Assembly (NCBI GenBank): GCA_914767715.1
Contig: OU612067.1
Location: 23,348,162 to 23,412,161, forward strand
Length of the DNA stretch: 64,000 bases
Source: Membranipora membranacea
Lineage: Eukaryota; Bryozoa; Gymnolaemata; Cheilostomatida; Membraniporidae
Direction: 5' to 3'
Shown here: positions 1 to 10,413 of the stretch, one piece after another
How positions within the stretch are numbered: position 1 is the first letter of the stretch
Layout: each line of letters opens with the position of its first letter
The notes under the pieces: generated by a model
The model's database searches: none
Told to the model about the DNA's origin: nothing
The model's input: only the letters and a program-made list of their open reading frames with translations
Made by a program: the position numbers and the translations under genes

Positions 1-416
1 GACACACCCGGTTGACTATCATCATAACCTGAACTGTACCTGGTTGATTGAGGTGTCGTCCGACCAGGCTGTCAATCTGAGGCAAGTTTTATTTATGCTG
101 TTTGAACTATGAGCACAACAACACAAACATCGCAGTTTCTGGTTTTCTCTTTGAAGATTCCAAAGTAATGAAAAAGTTTCACATTTTAGATTTGAGGAGT
201 TTGATGTTGAATCAAGCGTTAATGGCAACTGCCAGTATGATTACCTAGCTGTATACGACGGTACAACTGTAGATTCGTCCAACTTGATTGGTCGATATTG
301 TGGTGACGTGTTACCTGACAACGTGAAGTCTACGTCTAACACCATGACCGTTCAGTTCAAAACAGATGGTAGTGTGGCAAAGGGTGGATTCAGGGCAGTC
401 TATCAGGAGACTCATG
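1..416 (+). CDS. CUB domain 1 (exons 1-81 and 190-416)
   Basis: The window opens inside the domain. The first exon shows NCTWLIEV, the usual CUB C-x-W core, and ends at base 81. The second carries CQYDYLAVYDG, then GRYCGD and GFRAVY, the standard second half. The join restores an Arg codon, as 2 nt plus 1 nt. The domain appears intact apart from the missing left edge and ends in a phase-1 donor at 416. The intron between the two exons has a GC donor. Confidence 0.85.
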
Positions 417-3400
417 GTAAGATATGATGCCAGAAATATAGAGGGCTACTTATGAGACCTGCATATCTACTTGTCACATTGACATACGATTTGGGAGTTA
501 CATAACCACTTTTCAATCTTCTGGTAGAAATGCTGTTGGAGCTTCAATGAAATTGTTGATCAGAAAAATTACAAAAGTGTTTTAAAAATTCATTGTGGCA
601 GATTTTTCCATGAACAACTTCATCAAATGAATCATCACATAGCTTAAACCACTGCTGCCACACAGCCAAATATGTGTTTATTGAATTATATATAGCTCAG
701 AACTAATAAATTGAGGCTGCTATTTCCCTATTGTGACCTAATGAGCGAATAATTTGCACAAACTGGTTGTCAAAATTAGGGTATGAAATTGATTATCTAC
801 TTATCTTATCTTATCTTACTGGTGGAAATTAATGACTTACTTCATCATCTTGTGCGTAAATTTCATGCCCTGATTTTGAAGATCAGTTTGTGCAAATTAT
901 TTGTCCATTAAGTGACAAATCCAGATTAAGTCTCAATTAGTTAATATGGAGCTATACAGAATTCGATGAGCACAAATTTGCCTGAGTGGCAGCAGTAGCT
1001 AAAGGGTAAATCGTTTGAGCATTAACATGTTACTGTTGTAGGCGAGGCTCAGGGATGCGGAGGTAGACTTAACAACACAAGTGGTACCATCACACCAGTA
1101 ATCGGCTCAGATAGCATGTACCTGCCAAATCTGGATTGTGTGTGGACTATTACTGTACCAGATAACAAGGTCATAGCTATTAACTTAACCCAGATTGTTA
1201 TAGAGTCTGGCAGTAGCTCTGATAGTGGATGTGAATATGATGGCCTTGAGGTGAGTTATTGTGACCAAGGATTCAGGCCATAAGCAGTGCTATAAGTGGA
1301 CTTTTTTCTTTGTGGGTACTCTAACTCTCTGGGTTAACAGTCTTTTTGAGAACTTTTTACTTTTTCAAACTATGCAGAAATATGGATATGTAATAGTATG
1401 ATTGGTTCCTGGTCCAAAGTGGCAACTGCAACACTGTTTTGTGCAGAATCCAGTGGGAACTGCGTTCTAAAGGTTCCCCTCCTATATTTTTCTGTTCTCA
1501 CCAGTTCCCACTCACTCAGAACGCTGTTCATAAGTCAAGTCGATTCAAGTAATGCTGTTGTAACTCATCACCAAGAGAATTTTATGCAATGATTGTTGAC
1601 TTGACGTTTTTAAAGACAAGTGAATTTGCTATGATTGTGTACACGATGAACAAGTTGCGCATGTATCTGCATACAAAGATTCCTGTGGCATAGCATATTC
1701 CTAACGTGACATCAATTTTATAATTCAATATTAGCTGTGAGATGGAATGACAGCACAAGATCAGAGGCTGACGACTAATATATGTGGTACTTCAGCAGAC
1801 AGATACTTCACCTCCTCTTCTAATATTCTCAGAGTCAGATTCTACTCAGATCCCTCCATATCTGGTTCTGGATTCAACTTTGCCTATTCTGCTGTGGATC
1901 GTGAGTAGTGGTTACTTATTTATCTGCTCAATCAGGGCAGCCACCAACTGCAGAACCGAATAACGCAAAAACACATTGTTACTGTCATATGCTAACCAGG
2001 ACATCATCTCTTACAAAGGATAGATTTTTACTCTTTTCTAAATTATTTTTACTGAATTTTAGAATATAATCTTTTTAAAACAAGGTGTCACTTCTTATGT
2101 AACAAGACTTTTAAAGGTTTAACACTCTGTGTGAAAATCACTAGTCAGAGTAAAGATAATAATGATATAAAATAATCGATGCTGAAAGTATATCTTTGGA
2201 TCAGCAAAGGTTATCACGTCTAGTATAACATCAAGTTGTTGTGTTGTAAACTTTCTGCTACCAGCTACCAGTAAAGAGTTTGTGTTAGAGAGTTAGCAGC
2301 CCTAACTTCATATACTGGACTTGCTCTATTGGGTTTCCTTGTTTAATTTATTGACTTATATTACAGCACTATGTGGAGGAATTAGAGAGGCATCGGTCAA
2401 TGCTTCTGGTACAATTCAGTCACCAAATTACCCACAAGGCCCTAGCGGTACACCTGTCAACTGTAGGTGGGTTATTGGAGCACCTGTTGGAAAACAAGTC
2501 AGACTTACAGTCACAAACATGGCCATAACTGGAGACTGTAAAGAGAATTATCTTCAGTTCAGAGATCAGCCTCTCACTACTCAGGTAAATATAAATATAC
2601 CTTTATGTTCACAAGTTGGAAGGCTTGAATGGAAAGACCTCAGTACATGAAAAAAGTAGAAATTTTATGAAAGAACCGTTTCCAAAAAATAGGGCTTTTT
2701 TGTTTCGCAGTTTCTGCTATCTATCACTGCCATGACTAAGTTGCCAATTTGAGTTGAACAATAACTGACATGAAAACTAGTGACATATGTATTCAGGTCA
2801 TAATTGATGTGAGCATTTAGCCTTGGTTGTTTTGAAACCCCTCAATCGGTTGTATATCTTAGGTTGGCACGGGGCCGAGTATTCCTCATTGTGGAACACA
2901 ACTCCCACAGTCTTTGGACTCATTTGGGAGAGAAGTGCAAGTCAACTTCAAGTATGGAGAGCTCTCATCTGGATTCACAGGATTCAGACTAGAGTATACT
3001 GTAGCAGGTAGGTTATAATGAGTTACCCATGTTCAAACTAAGGTTTCAGATTTCCTTTGATTGACAAATGAAAATACCAAATTATTTAGTATTGCATTTC
3101 AAGCATTAGTCTAGTTATAAAATGTTGTCAATTTCAGACTGTAATCGCCTGTTCACTCAGATGGATGGTAGAATCACTAGTCCTGGATGGCCTGCTAGTT
3201 ATTCTAGTAATGTAGACTGCTATATGAACATCAGCCTGCCAGCCAATTCCAACAACAGGATAGCTATCTACTTCAATGCCTTTAGTATTGAGGCTCATGC
3301 CAACTGTGAATATGATTATCTAGAGGTGAGTTGCAAAGCAGGACACTAGAGCTGTAGTATGTTATCTTCAGCTTCTTTTGGAGTGGGTCATCCCCTCATG

Positions 3401-5483
3401 AATGATGGGAAGATGTTTTCTAATAAGAAAATTTACAAATGGATAGTATTACAAAAATATCATGCGAGAAATATATACTGGTATCTTAGTTGGACGATGT
3501 GTTAGCTTCGATTAGCTCTGAATTCAAATCAGATAAAAGCAAAACCGTTGGCTAATCCTAGGACCATCTATTGATAGTTGATAGATTGATATTTATAGTT
3601 TTCTAAGAATTTATGAACTCATAATTGTTCAGGTGTTTGATGGACCGCTGCTATTGATGGTGCAAGAACAGGCAAGCACTGTGGCAGTAGCGTTCCAGGC
3701 CCACTGCTATCCACCGGAACAGATATGGTGCTGCATTTTGTGACTGATAGCAGCGTACATGTCGAGGGATTTGACATAACATATGTAGCGAGTCAGAGTG
3801 GATGCGGAGGAACAATAACTTCTATAACTGGAGGCTTTGCCAGTCCAACTGCCAGAGATCCTGGTAAGTTTTCACTTTCAACTTTAATTGGTGATAACGC
3901 TGCAGTGACCGTAACAGTAACATTCACTTATTGTCGTAATGTCTCACGGTCTGACTTAACTTTCAGCTAAGCTCATTGTAGAGTTGAGTCATTGCTAAGT
4001 TGAGTTGAGTCATCATTAGCTTGAGTGCGGTAAGGCTTTCTAGGTTATAGTAAAGGTCAACTAAGTAGGCTATGGTTTGCAAATTACCAGAGACTTCTAA
4101 GAGGAGTAATCAACGGAGCAGCTAGTACAATAAGTCAGACTGTCAGACTGTAACTGTCACTATCAGACACCAAATAACAATGGTAGTAGAGTAAATGTAC
4201 AAAAGAAGCAATTCCTAGGTCATCGAATCCAGTATGGAAATGAATCCATTTCAATACTGCTTTTTGCAGACTGTTTTTTTCCTTTCTTCTTTTGGCAAAT
4301 TATTATGATTATGATTATTATGATTATGATGCCAATAGAAGTATCAAACAAAAATCCAGAGCAGACCATTTAGCAATGATTATTGTCAGACAACTCCTCA
4401 CCTGTTAAACAAAGCCAGAGGTACATTGCAATATGTCGACATAACTCATCAATCACGTTGTTTGGTTTTAGCCACATGTGAATGGGTGATACAGCTACCT
4501 ACCAGGCTGCGGCCAGCTCTCGTCTTCAGTGTGATGGACTTGAGACAGAATAACACAGCATGTCCAACTTCATATGTAGAAGTTAGAAATGGTGGTACAT
4601 CCTCCTCCCCTCTCATGGGACGCTTCTGTAATGTGAGTATTATGACGATACTGTTCTCAGGAATATTGGCGACGCGCAATTAAGCTAGGGCCTGATGTTA
4701 CACTAGCTGTTTAGTTTGACACATTTTGCTCTACTTTTTTTGCAAAAACAAAAATTGTTGTCTAGACAGGCTGTCCTGGCTGTCCAAACAATTGGTGGGT
4801 CCTATCAGTATACATTGATGTCTGAATATTTCTATGTAATGTTGGTAATATTTGCTATTGATCTTTGCTTGTATGCTGTTATCTACTGTAGAAGTGTAAT
4901 GCTGCATGACATATGTGGGTTAATGTGGGTTAAAATCGCAAGTTTTTGTCTCTGTTCGAAGACTAAGAAATAAAAATGCCTTGAGGGCGCGGCCACCATA
5001 TTCGGCATCAAGTTGCTCTCAGTTTGTAAGCAGGTTGGAGAACACCTGAGGCGGGATTCAAACCGGAGACCTCTAAAGCTCGCTAGTCAGACAGCAGGCG
5101 CTACCAACCAACTGAGCTACCTCCTACTACTATGTTTTTGTTTCTGTTCTGGCTTTGTCATTGGCTGGTGTCACAATTTTGATTGGCTCCCAACAGCCAA
5201 TCAAATTTAAGGCCCAAATGTTTGGCCAAATGCCCAGACTATGTGTAAATGCATCCAAGGAGCACTTTATACCAAGCACCTCCATTATGTTATAACATCT
5301 GCCTTGTTTCATTTGCAGAATGATGTCCCACAGTTGACGGGTCAAAGTAACCAGTTATACGTCAAATTTGTCACAACACAAACTCTAGATAGCGAAGCTA
5401 AGTTTATAGCTTCATATACGTCAGCTGAGCAAGGCGGTGGGACATTCCGGCAGCCCCTCATACCATTAAACATCGGCAAATAG
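1..5483 (+). CDS. Multi-CUB-domain protein, 5' array (partial gene)
   Basis: Spliced gene entering from the left edge. I place exons at 1-81, 190-416, 1042-1250, 1735-1900, 2367-2584, 2863-3007, 3138-3325, 3633-3863, 4472-4632 and 5299-5483. Together they encode CUB domains, about 110-residue extracellular beta-sandwich modules with paired cysteines, C-x-W near the start and a YDYLE-like motif in the middle, known from cubilin, tolloid and complement proteases. Most domains take two exons with a phase-0 intron after the YDYLE motif; most domain boundaries are phase 1, so modules can shuffle without frame loss. Exons end at TAG 5481-5483, just after a sixth domain seems to begin. Two lesions are visible, a stop in CUB2 and a 1-nt loss in CUB4, so this may be a decaying gene or contain assembly errors. 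No signal peptide or membrane segment is in view. Confidence 0.8.
82..189 (+). other. GC-AG intron
   Basis: The donor reads AG then GCAAGT, the known consensus of the rare GC-AG intron class, and the acceptor is a T-rich tract ending TTTTAG. Only the cut at 81/82 keeps the reading frame between the two halves of CUB1, which supports a GC donor over any GT nearby. Length is 108 bp, short for this locus. Confidence 0.75.
1042..1900 (+). pseudogene. CUB domain 2 with in-frame TGA
   Basis: Exon 1042-1250 begins after a phase-1 acceptor with GCGG and carries LDCVWTI and CEYDGLE. Exon 1735-1900 continues with DGMTAQDQ, NICGT and GSGFNFAYS, a normal CUB end. The second codon of that exon, 1738-1740, is TGA where CUB domains usually have a charged or aromatic residue before DG. 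CGA (Arg) to TGA is the simplest origin. Both exon lengths fit the expected phases, so the only visible defect is this stop. Alternatives are an allele difference or a base error in the assembly. Confidence 0.7.
2367..3007 (+). CDS. CUB domain 3 (exons 2367-2584 and 2863-3007)
   Basis: Exon one starts with LCGG after a TTACAG acceptor and contains SPNYPQGP, NCRWVIGAPVG and an ENYLQFRD middle motif. Exon two continues from a phase-0 join with PHCGTQLP, VNFKYGE and GFTGFRLEY. Both lengths fit the phase pattern (2+216 and 144+1). The frame is open throughout and the domain looks intact. It has fewer of the usual acidic calcium-site residues than its neighbours. Confidence 0.85.
3138..3797 (+). 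pseudogene. CUB domain 4 with 1-nt frameshift
   Basis: Exon 3138-3325 is intact: SPGWPASYSSNVDCYMNISL, then CEYDYLE. Exon 3633-3863 starts in the right frame with VFDGP and then must lose one base near 3645-3647 to reach AIDGARTGKHCG, VLHFVTDSS and GFDITYV. The exon is 231 nt, where a phase-0 start and phase-1 end need a remainder of 1 after division by 3, so one missing nucleotide fits. No alternative acceptor in the exon restores the frame. It is a recent lesion or a single-base assembly error. Confidence 0.7.
3798..5483 (+). CDS. CUB domain 5 and C-terminal stub of a sixth
   Basis: CUB5 begins in the same exon as the end of CUB4 (SGCGGTITSITGG), so no intron separates these two domains, unlike the others. 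It continues in exon 4472-4632 (TCEWVIQLP, TSYVEVRNGG, GRFCN) and exon 5299-5483 (GQSNQLYVKF, KFIASYTS). The last exon then reads EQGGGTFRQPL, like the CGGTF start of another CUB domain with its cysteine lost, and stops at TAG 5481-5483. Either this is a real C-terminus or the sixth domain was cut off by a rearrangement. I see no AATAAA just downstream. Confidence 0.7.
4301..4330. repeat. TATTATGATTATGAT microsatellite
   Basis: Short run of alternating TATTATGAT and TATGAT units inside the intron between the exons at 3863 and 4472. No other function is visible. Confidence 0.8.
4950..5190 (-). mobile_element. tRNA-derived SINE or tRNA pseudogene
   Basis: On the minus strand the stretch has a pol III A box, TAGCTCAGTTGG (plus-strand 5108-5119), and a B box, GGTTTGAATCC (5054-5064), spaced as in a tRNA. 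The acceptor and T stems do not pair properly and the anticodon stem is poor, so this is not a working tRNA. A tRNA-headed SINE in the last CUB intron is the best reading. The outer limits given are approximate because no tail or target duplication is obvious. Confidence 0.65.
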
Positions 5484-7791
5484 TGGTCACCATCTCTGAC
5501 ATAGCTAGCATATTATAACAAAACTCTAATACTTCATATTAATCGTGCAATTTTAAAGAAGGTGCTCTCTTTTTTTCTTTTGATCCCATTATAGATAAAC
5601 AAAAAGGCAATGCATTTGACTAAAATCACAAAAGTTTTTCTGTTATTTGCTCATGATAAAGAGAAGATTTGTAAGTTATATCAGAACGACATGTTGGTCT
5701 CCCATGACAGGAGTGTGTGTGGTTCTTAAGTGCCAATTTCATGAATTCTTCTAGAGAAAAGCAATTTTTATATGTCACTTTTCTTACAGGCCATTACCAT
5801 AACTTGCACTTTAGCATGCACATTTGTAAGATTGTCTTCTTATGCTCCATAGTTGAGCACTGAGACAAACCTACCAACTCAAAAAAGTTATTTCGCTGAC
5901 TGATTTATCATTTATCGCTATTCCAGTCTTTTTCTGTAAATTTTCACCAATATGATATCATTACAAATATACATAGAAATATTTCTATATAAAATAAGTC
6001 TTGTGTCGGATAACCAACATACCAACTGGCCCCTCAGTTTAACAAATAGTAAGTAGGAAGCAAATATAGGGAAGAACTTGGCTATTTTAAGATAAAAAGT
6101 GCAGGTGATTGACATAGTTAGTGTTTAGTTTAGTTTAGTTCCATATTAGGAAAGGATGCATATGTTGTTGTGGGTTTGTATATTACATAATTTACTCTGA
6201 GATAAAAAGTATGATGATGTATGATCACTTTAAAAAGTAGATACTACAGAAAGGTGGTTTTTCATCAGAACTCCTATATGAAGAGGTAAAACTTGATAGA
6301 TGAAATGTACGATTATAGAAACGATGGATTTGTAATAATAATACTGCTGTGCTGTGGCAAAATAACACATAATGACACCACTTCTAATGTAGAGGAAGTT
6401 AGGTACTAGGGGGAAATCATGAGATCAAAATCATAATTCAATATACTGAGCAGTAATAGAATTACTCAAAGTTCTCCATGAATATTACATTTCACCTCAA
6501 CGAAGATACACATTGAGACCGCCATATTGAGTATTTGCGTCGCGACGCAATCTTTATATCAAAAGAGCTAAGAAGAAACATATGATGATTATGGATTACT
6601 TCTTAAGATAGGAGAGTATGTTTTATAGTATAAAGAAACCTTTGGACTCACAAAACTAAGACTTCAGGTTAAGTACACATTATAAGAAATCTGAACAATC
6701 ATCAGATATCCCAAACCCCGTGGATGCAGACCCCTCAATGAAAAGGTTGGGCACTCCTGAACTAAACAATAGTGATATGATTACAATGGACACCAAATAA
6801 CAATGCTACGATCTCAAACTATATGAAATTCAATATCTATCCCATCTAATCAGTCTCCAAAGTTGACATCACTCAAGACATACTAGGAATTATTAGCATT
6901 CTGACAGAGAGGGCAACTCCTAATATAATTGATACCAATGTTATTTATTAGTGGTGACGTGTAGCATTGGGTCTCCAACAGTAAATAACTAATTTGGAAG
7001 ATTATGACCTCAAGGGCACCCTATACCTATCAACCAATATATGATAATCTCAGGATCAATAAACTCATGTTAACTCATATCATATTTTTGTTTTTTCCAA
7101 AAGCCAAATAAGGCATCCCGAAGAACATTCCATCCACTGCAATCATCTATGTCAGTCTATAAATCTTGCTGATTGAGAGATTCTATAGTATGAAAATGGC
7201 CAAATTATTTCATTGTGACAAGTTGTCTTCTGTTTGATAAAGAAATGACAACTTCAATAAAAATAAACTGTTTGAAATTTTTGTAAATTTGCTTATAATA
7301 CGTTCCTATCACCAGCCTTTCCTATATCTGACTCTTTTTGCATTTGATTCCCACACATTAAACTGAGAATGCTCAGCAATTTTGTCATAGAATCAAGCTT
7401 TTGCCTGAAATTTGTACTGCCCAGCTCGGCTCACCCTCTCTGGTTGGAAAGGGAGGTCCACCAGGGGCAATGTTCGATTATAAGCCAAAATAAAATTAAA
7501 TTAAAGCCTACCACAGGGTGTGCTGCGCTAATGAACCCATCCAGATGCCTATCGGACAACCGCCGGATGTCCGCGTTGCATCCAGTGGTTGCCCATTTTG
7601 ATATATTATTTTTCAAGAGTGAGATTGAAAACTGTTTATGAATGGTACAACTAAAATGAAATAATATAAGCAAGATTCTAGTAGCCTAGACAATGTGTTG
7701 ACTCTTTCTGATCAGAACAAACACATTGGCTAGTCTAACATTGAGTTGTCTGATCAGTACTTATGAGAACATAACTCTAGTTGAATATTCC

Positions 7792-7822
7792 TTGGCCATT
7801 TTCATACACTGAAAATGGCCAA
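7792..7822. repeat. TTGGCCATTTTCA inverted repeat
   Basis: Perfect 13-bp arms at 7792-7804 and 7810-7822 around a 5-nt loop. The core TTGGCCATTTTC recurs in degenerate form at about 7905-7965, so this is probably the remains of a small foldback repeat. Confidence 0.6.
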
Positions 7823-8023
7823 AGCTCTGATTGGCTGAAATCTAGTTATTAGAATCAATCGGGATGATGAAAATTGACCTTGAACTTGGGACATTTTCAT
7901 TATGGTGGCCATTTTCTCACCTGGCCATTATAATTGTGGCCGTTTTCTTTCCTTGGCCATTTTCATATAGAATCGGATACACTGCTGCATCTATGTGTTT
8001 GACAATTCTTTCACAAGAAAATT

Positions 8024-8029
8024 TTTATT
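8024..8029 (-). promoter_or_regulatory. Possible poly(A) signal of the ROCO-caspase gene
   Basis: AATAAA on the minus strand, about 360 bp after the stop codon at 8388-8390. It is the first plausible one I found downstream of the stop. Position and hexamer are the only support. Confidence 0.4.
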
Positions 8030-8387
8030 TTCAATATTTTGAATAATAAAAAACACTCGTATATAATTATAGTTTAAATCAAATATGGGTGATGAGGATA
8101 GTGTAGTATGGAAATAGTGTGATAATTTCTTTCAACATTCTCAGGCTAACACAAAACCAAACTGTATCAGATTTGAGATGAATACTCTAACTAAAAGTGT
8201 CAGGCATATTTAAAGAGAACCCTGTGGTGGGCTTAATTCCACATGGATGGTTAGATATATGCCTTTGAAAAGTATAAAATGTATCAGTTCATAGGGGATC
8301 ACACAACATAAGGTGCAGAAACATCTTAATTATTGGGATACCTATTAGACTTATATATATTATTGTTCTGTAGTAGGGCATACGTGT

Positions 8388-10413
8388 TTAGCGACGTGGG
8401 TTGAAACCAGGGAACAGATACAGCTTTCTTCCCTTAGTCAAGGTTTTAAATGGTACAGCTGTTTGCCCTGAACAGCTATCAGGATATTTCTCTGCTAACG
8501 ATTTACTTTCTCGGCTTACTCTGTCCTGTACCTGCAATACAAAGTAGTAGCTTGTAGAACTATTGTGAATATAATAATTCACTTTGATGAGCTCTGATTA
8601 TCCATGACTAACGCCTAGTTTGATACCAAGATATTTTCCGGTGTGTCGTGCTAAGTTTGAATAACTTGCCTCTGTAACTTACCAATAACAACAAGAATCA
8701 AAAATGTCTCGCTTAGGCGCTATAAATAGTTAACATTGTCATACTGGAGAGGGGAATTGTCCACACTGCTGATTCGGATTAAATTTAACAGACGTGAGTG
8801 ACCCAAACTAACCGCCTGCTCATGTCATTCATAATATTGATTGGGAAAAAATACCATAATTTATCACATATGATCGTCATCATCAGCAGTAAGCGGAGAC
8901 GATAAGGTAGGTCACGGGTTTTTTTTGTTTTGTTATGTCGTAACTTCCTCTAGCGTCAGAACTAATATCACATATCTTTGGGAAAGAGTGAGCAAGTTAG
9001 TTAGTTAGTTAGAGTCCACTCACAATTTCAAAGAGACTGAAGAGATCTCTGTGACAGGCATGTTTAAGCAGTGTAGTGACAAGGCATCGTATCAGCAGTG
9101 AACCAGTTACTTCATTTCTCATAGACATATAGGCTACAATCATATGCAAACACTGTGTAAATCTAGTTGTATACATTCAAGAGGGAATAAGATGGCAATC
9201 AATGCCGCGATGTTTTAAACGTTAAATATACACTTTAATATATAAAACATGCCCTAAGATTATTCATTGTCGAATAATGTTCTTTGTGGGATTAGTGCCG
9301 TTGACCTTGTCTGCGAGGAATAAGTACTACATTATAATGGCAAAAATGATCTTGACTTCCTGACTCACATTCAAAGCTAGATTTGATCACCATTAGGTCC
9401 TCCGTATTGAGGTGGTCTATTTCTAGTGGTTGACTTCGATGTGATGGTTGCTCTACTTCTGAGGCAGCTGCTTGTATTGGCTTGTATATCTTTGGCTTCC
9501 ATTGATCATCAGTAGTCGACTGTTTTGCGGCACCAGCCTTTCCGAGATCTCTCTCAACTAATGAGCAGTAAATTTAAATATTGTGATGTGTGATGAATAG
9601 ACCAGTCAATTGCATCAAAACCCAATTGAACTTGGAGCTATGTTACCAAAATCAATGGGAAAACAGCCCCGAGTTATATTACTTGCCACAAATAACGACT
9701 TCAGGGTAGGCTCTTTCCGGGGAAATTTCATCTGATATAATATAAATTAACTGGTAATTTTTCCCAATAATATATGGACCAGCATTAATTCAGCACCAGA
9801 TATCATCATTGAAGTCTTGAGCAATTTTACATCCATACCTCCAGAGCAGGCTTGAACAACAATGACCTTGGGTTTGCCAGCCATGTTTGGAAAATTTGAA
9901 GAAGAGAGCAGGCTGTAAATGTCCTTTAGCTTGACGCCAACTTGATCTGAGGCCAGGATAACATCGTCTTCACATCCATGAGTCATCAGACAGAGAAAGA
10001 ACATGCCAAAGTCCTTGTGGTCAGCACGTTTGGTCTCGTCTTGCACTGCTTTGAGCATTTCCTATAAATTGAAACGTTCTGGAGTCACTAGCAAGTAAGT
10101 TAAAAATTTGACAAATCTATTTACCTGAGTCATATTTCATATCATTCGTCTTTTTTTCCATGGCAGCAAGAAACCTTATCAAAGTAGTTCGTTCCATTGC
10201 TTTTTTATCTTGTAAAACTTTACTACTCACCTCTGCAGTCACATCCTCAACGACATCTGCCAGCTCAAAATCGAGAGACTTCAGCATGTACTTCAGATTC
10301 TTCACATCCATGTCTGATCCTTTTCGTCTCATCTGTAGAGCTCCTCTACCATTAAAGTTCTCTATGTTGATTATTAGAGCTCTGGCTCTTCTACTTCTAC
10401 TCATCTTATATAT
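8388..10413 (-). CDS. Caspase domain of the fusion gene (five exons)
   Basis: Exon 10231-10413 holds the start of p20: RALIINIENF and the RRKGSDMDVKNL segment, which includes the Arg that lines the S1 pocket in known caspases. Exon 9839-10061 carries FFLCLMTHGCEDD (catalytic His) and VVQACSG (catalytic Cys; most animal caspases have QACRG or QACQG). Exon 9369-9557 is a polar p20-p10 linker ending in LMVIKSSFE. Exon 9024-9133 gives YMSMRNEVTGS, with the second pocket Arg, and ends LFSLFEI. Exon 8388-8531 gives VQDRVSRES, AVPFKTLTKGRKLYLFPG and the stop. Joins run in phases 0, 1, 1, 0 and all fit. Both catalytic residues and the pocket residues are present, so activity is plausible. Aspartates in the linker could be processing sites, but none is certain. 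Confidence 0.85.

Larger units (their letters stand above)
5484..8387. other. Intergenic region between convergent CUB and ROCO-caspase genes
   Basis: No coding exon is recognisable on either strand. The stretch is AT-rich, with small simple repeats (GTTTA near 6121) and a TTGGCCATTTTCA inverted repeat near 7.8 kb. The two flanking genes point towards each other. The right part, from about 7985, belongs to the inverted duplication shared with 37.45-38.55 kb and holds the 3' UTR of the ROCO-caspase gene. Confidence 0.6.

Noticed and set aside
5041-5126. Functional tRNA gene
   Set aside because: A and B boxes are present, but the acceptor, anticodon and T stems do not pair, so I call it a SINE or pseudogene.
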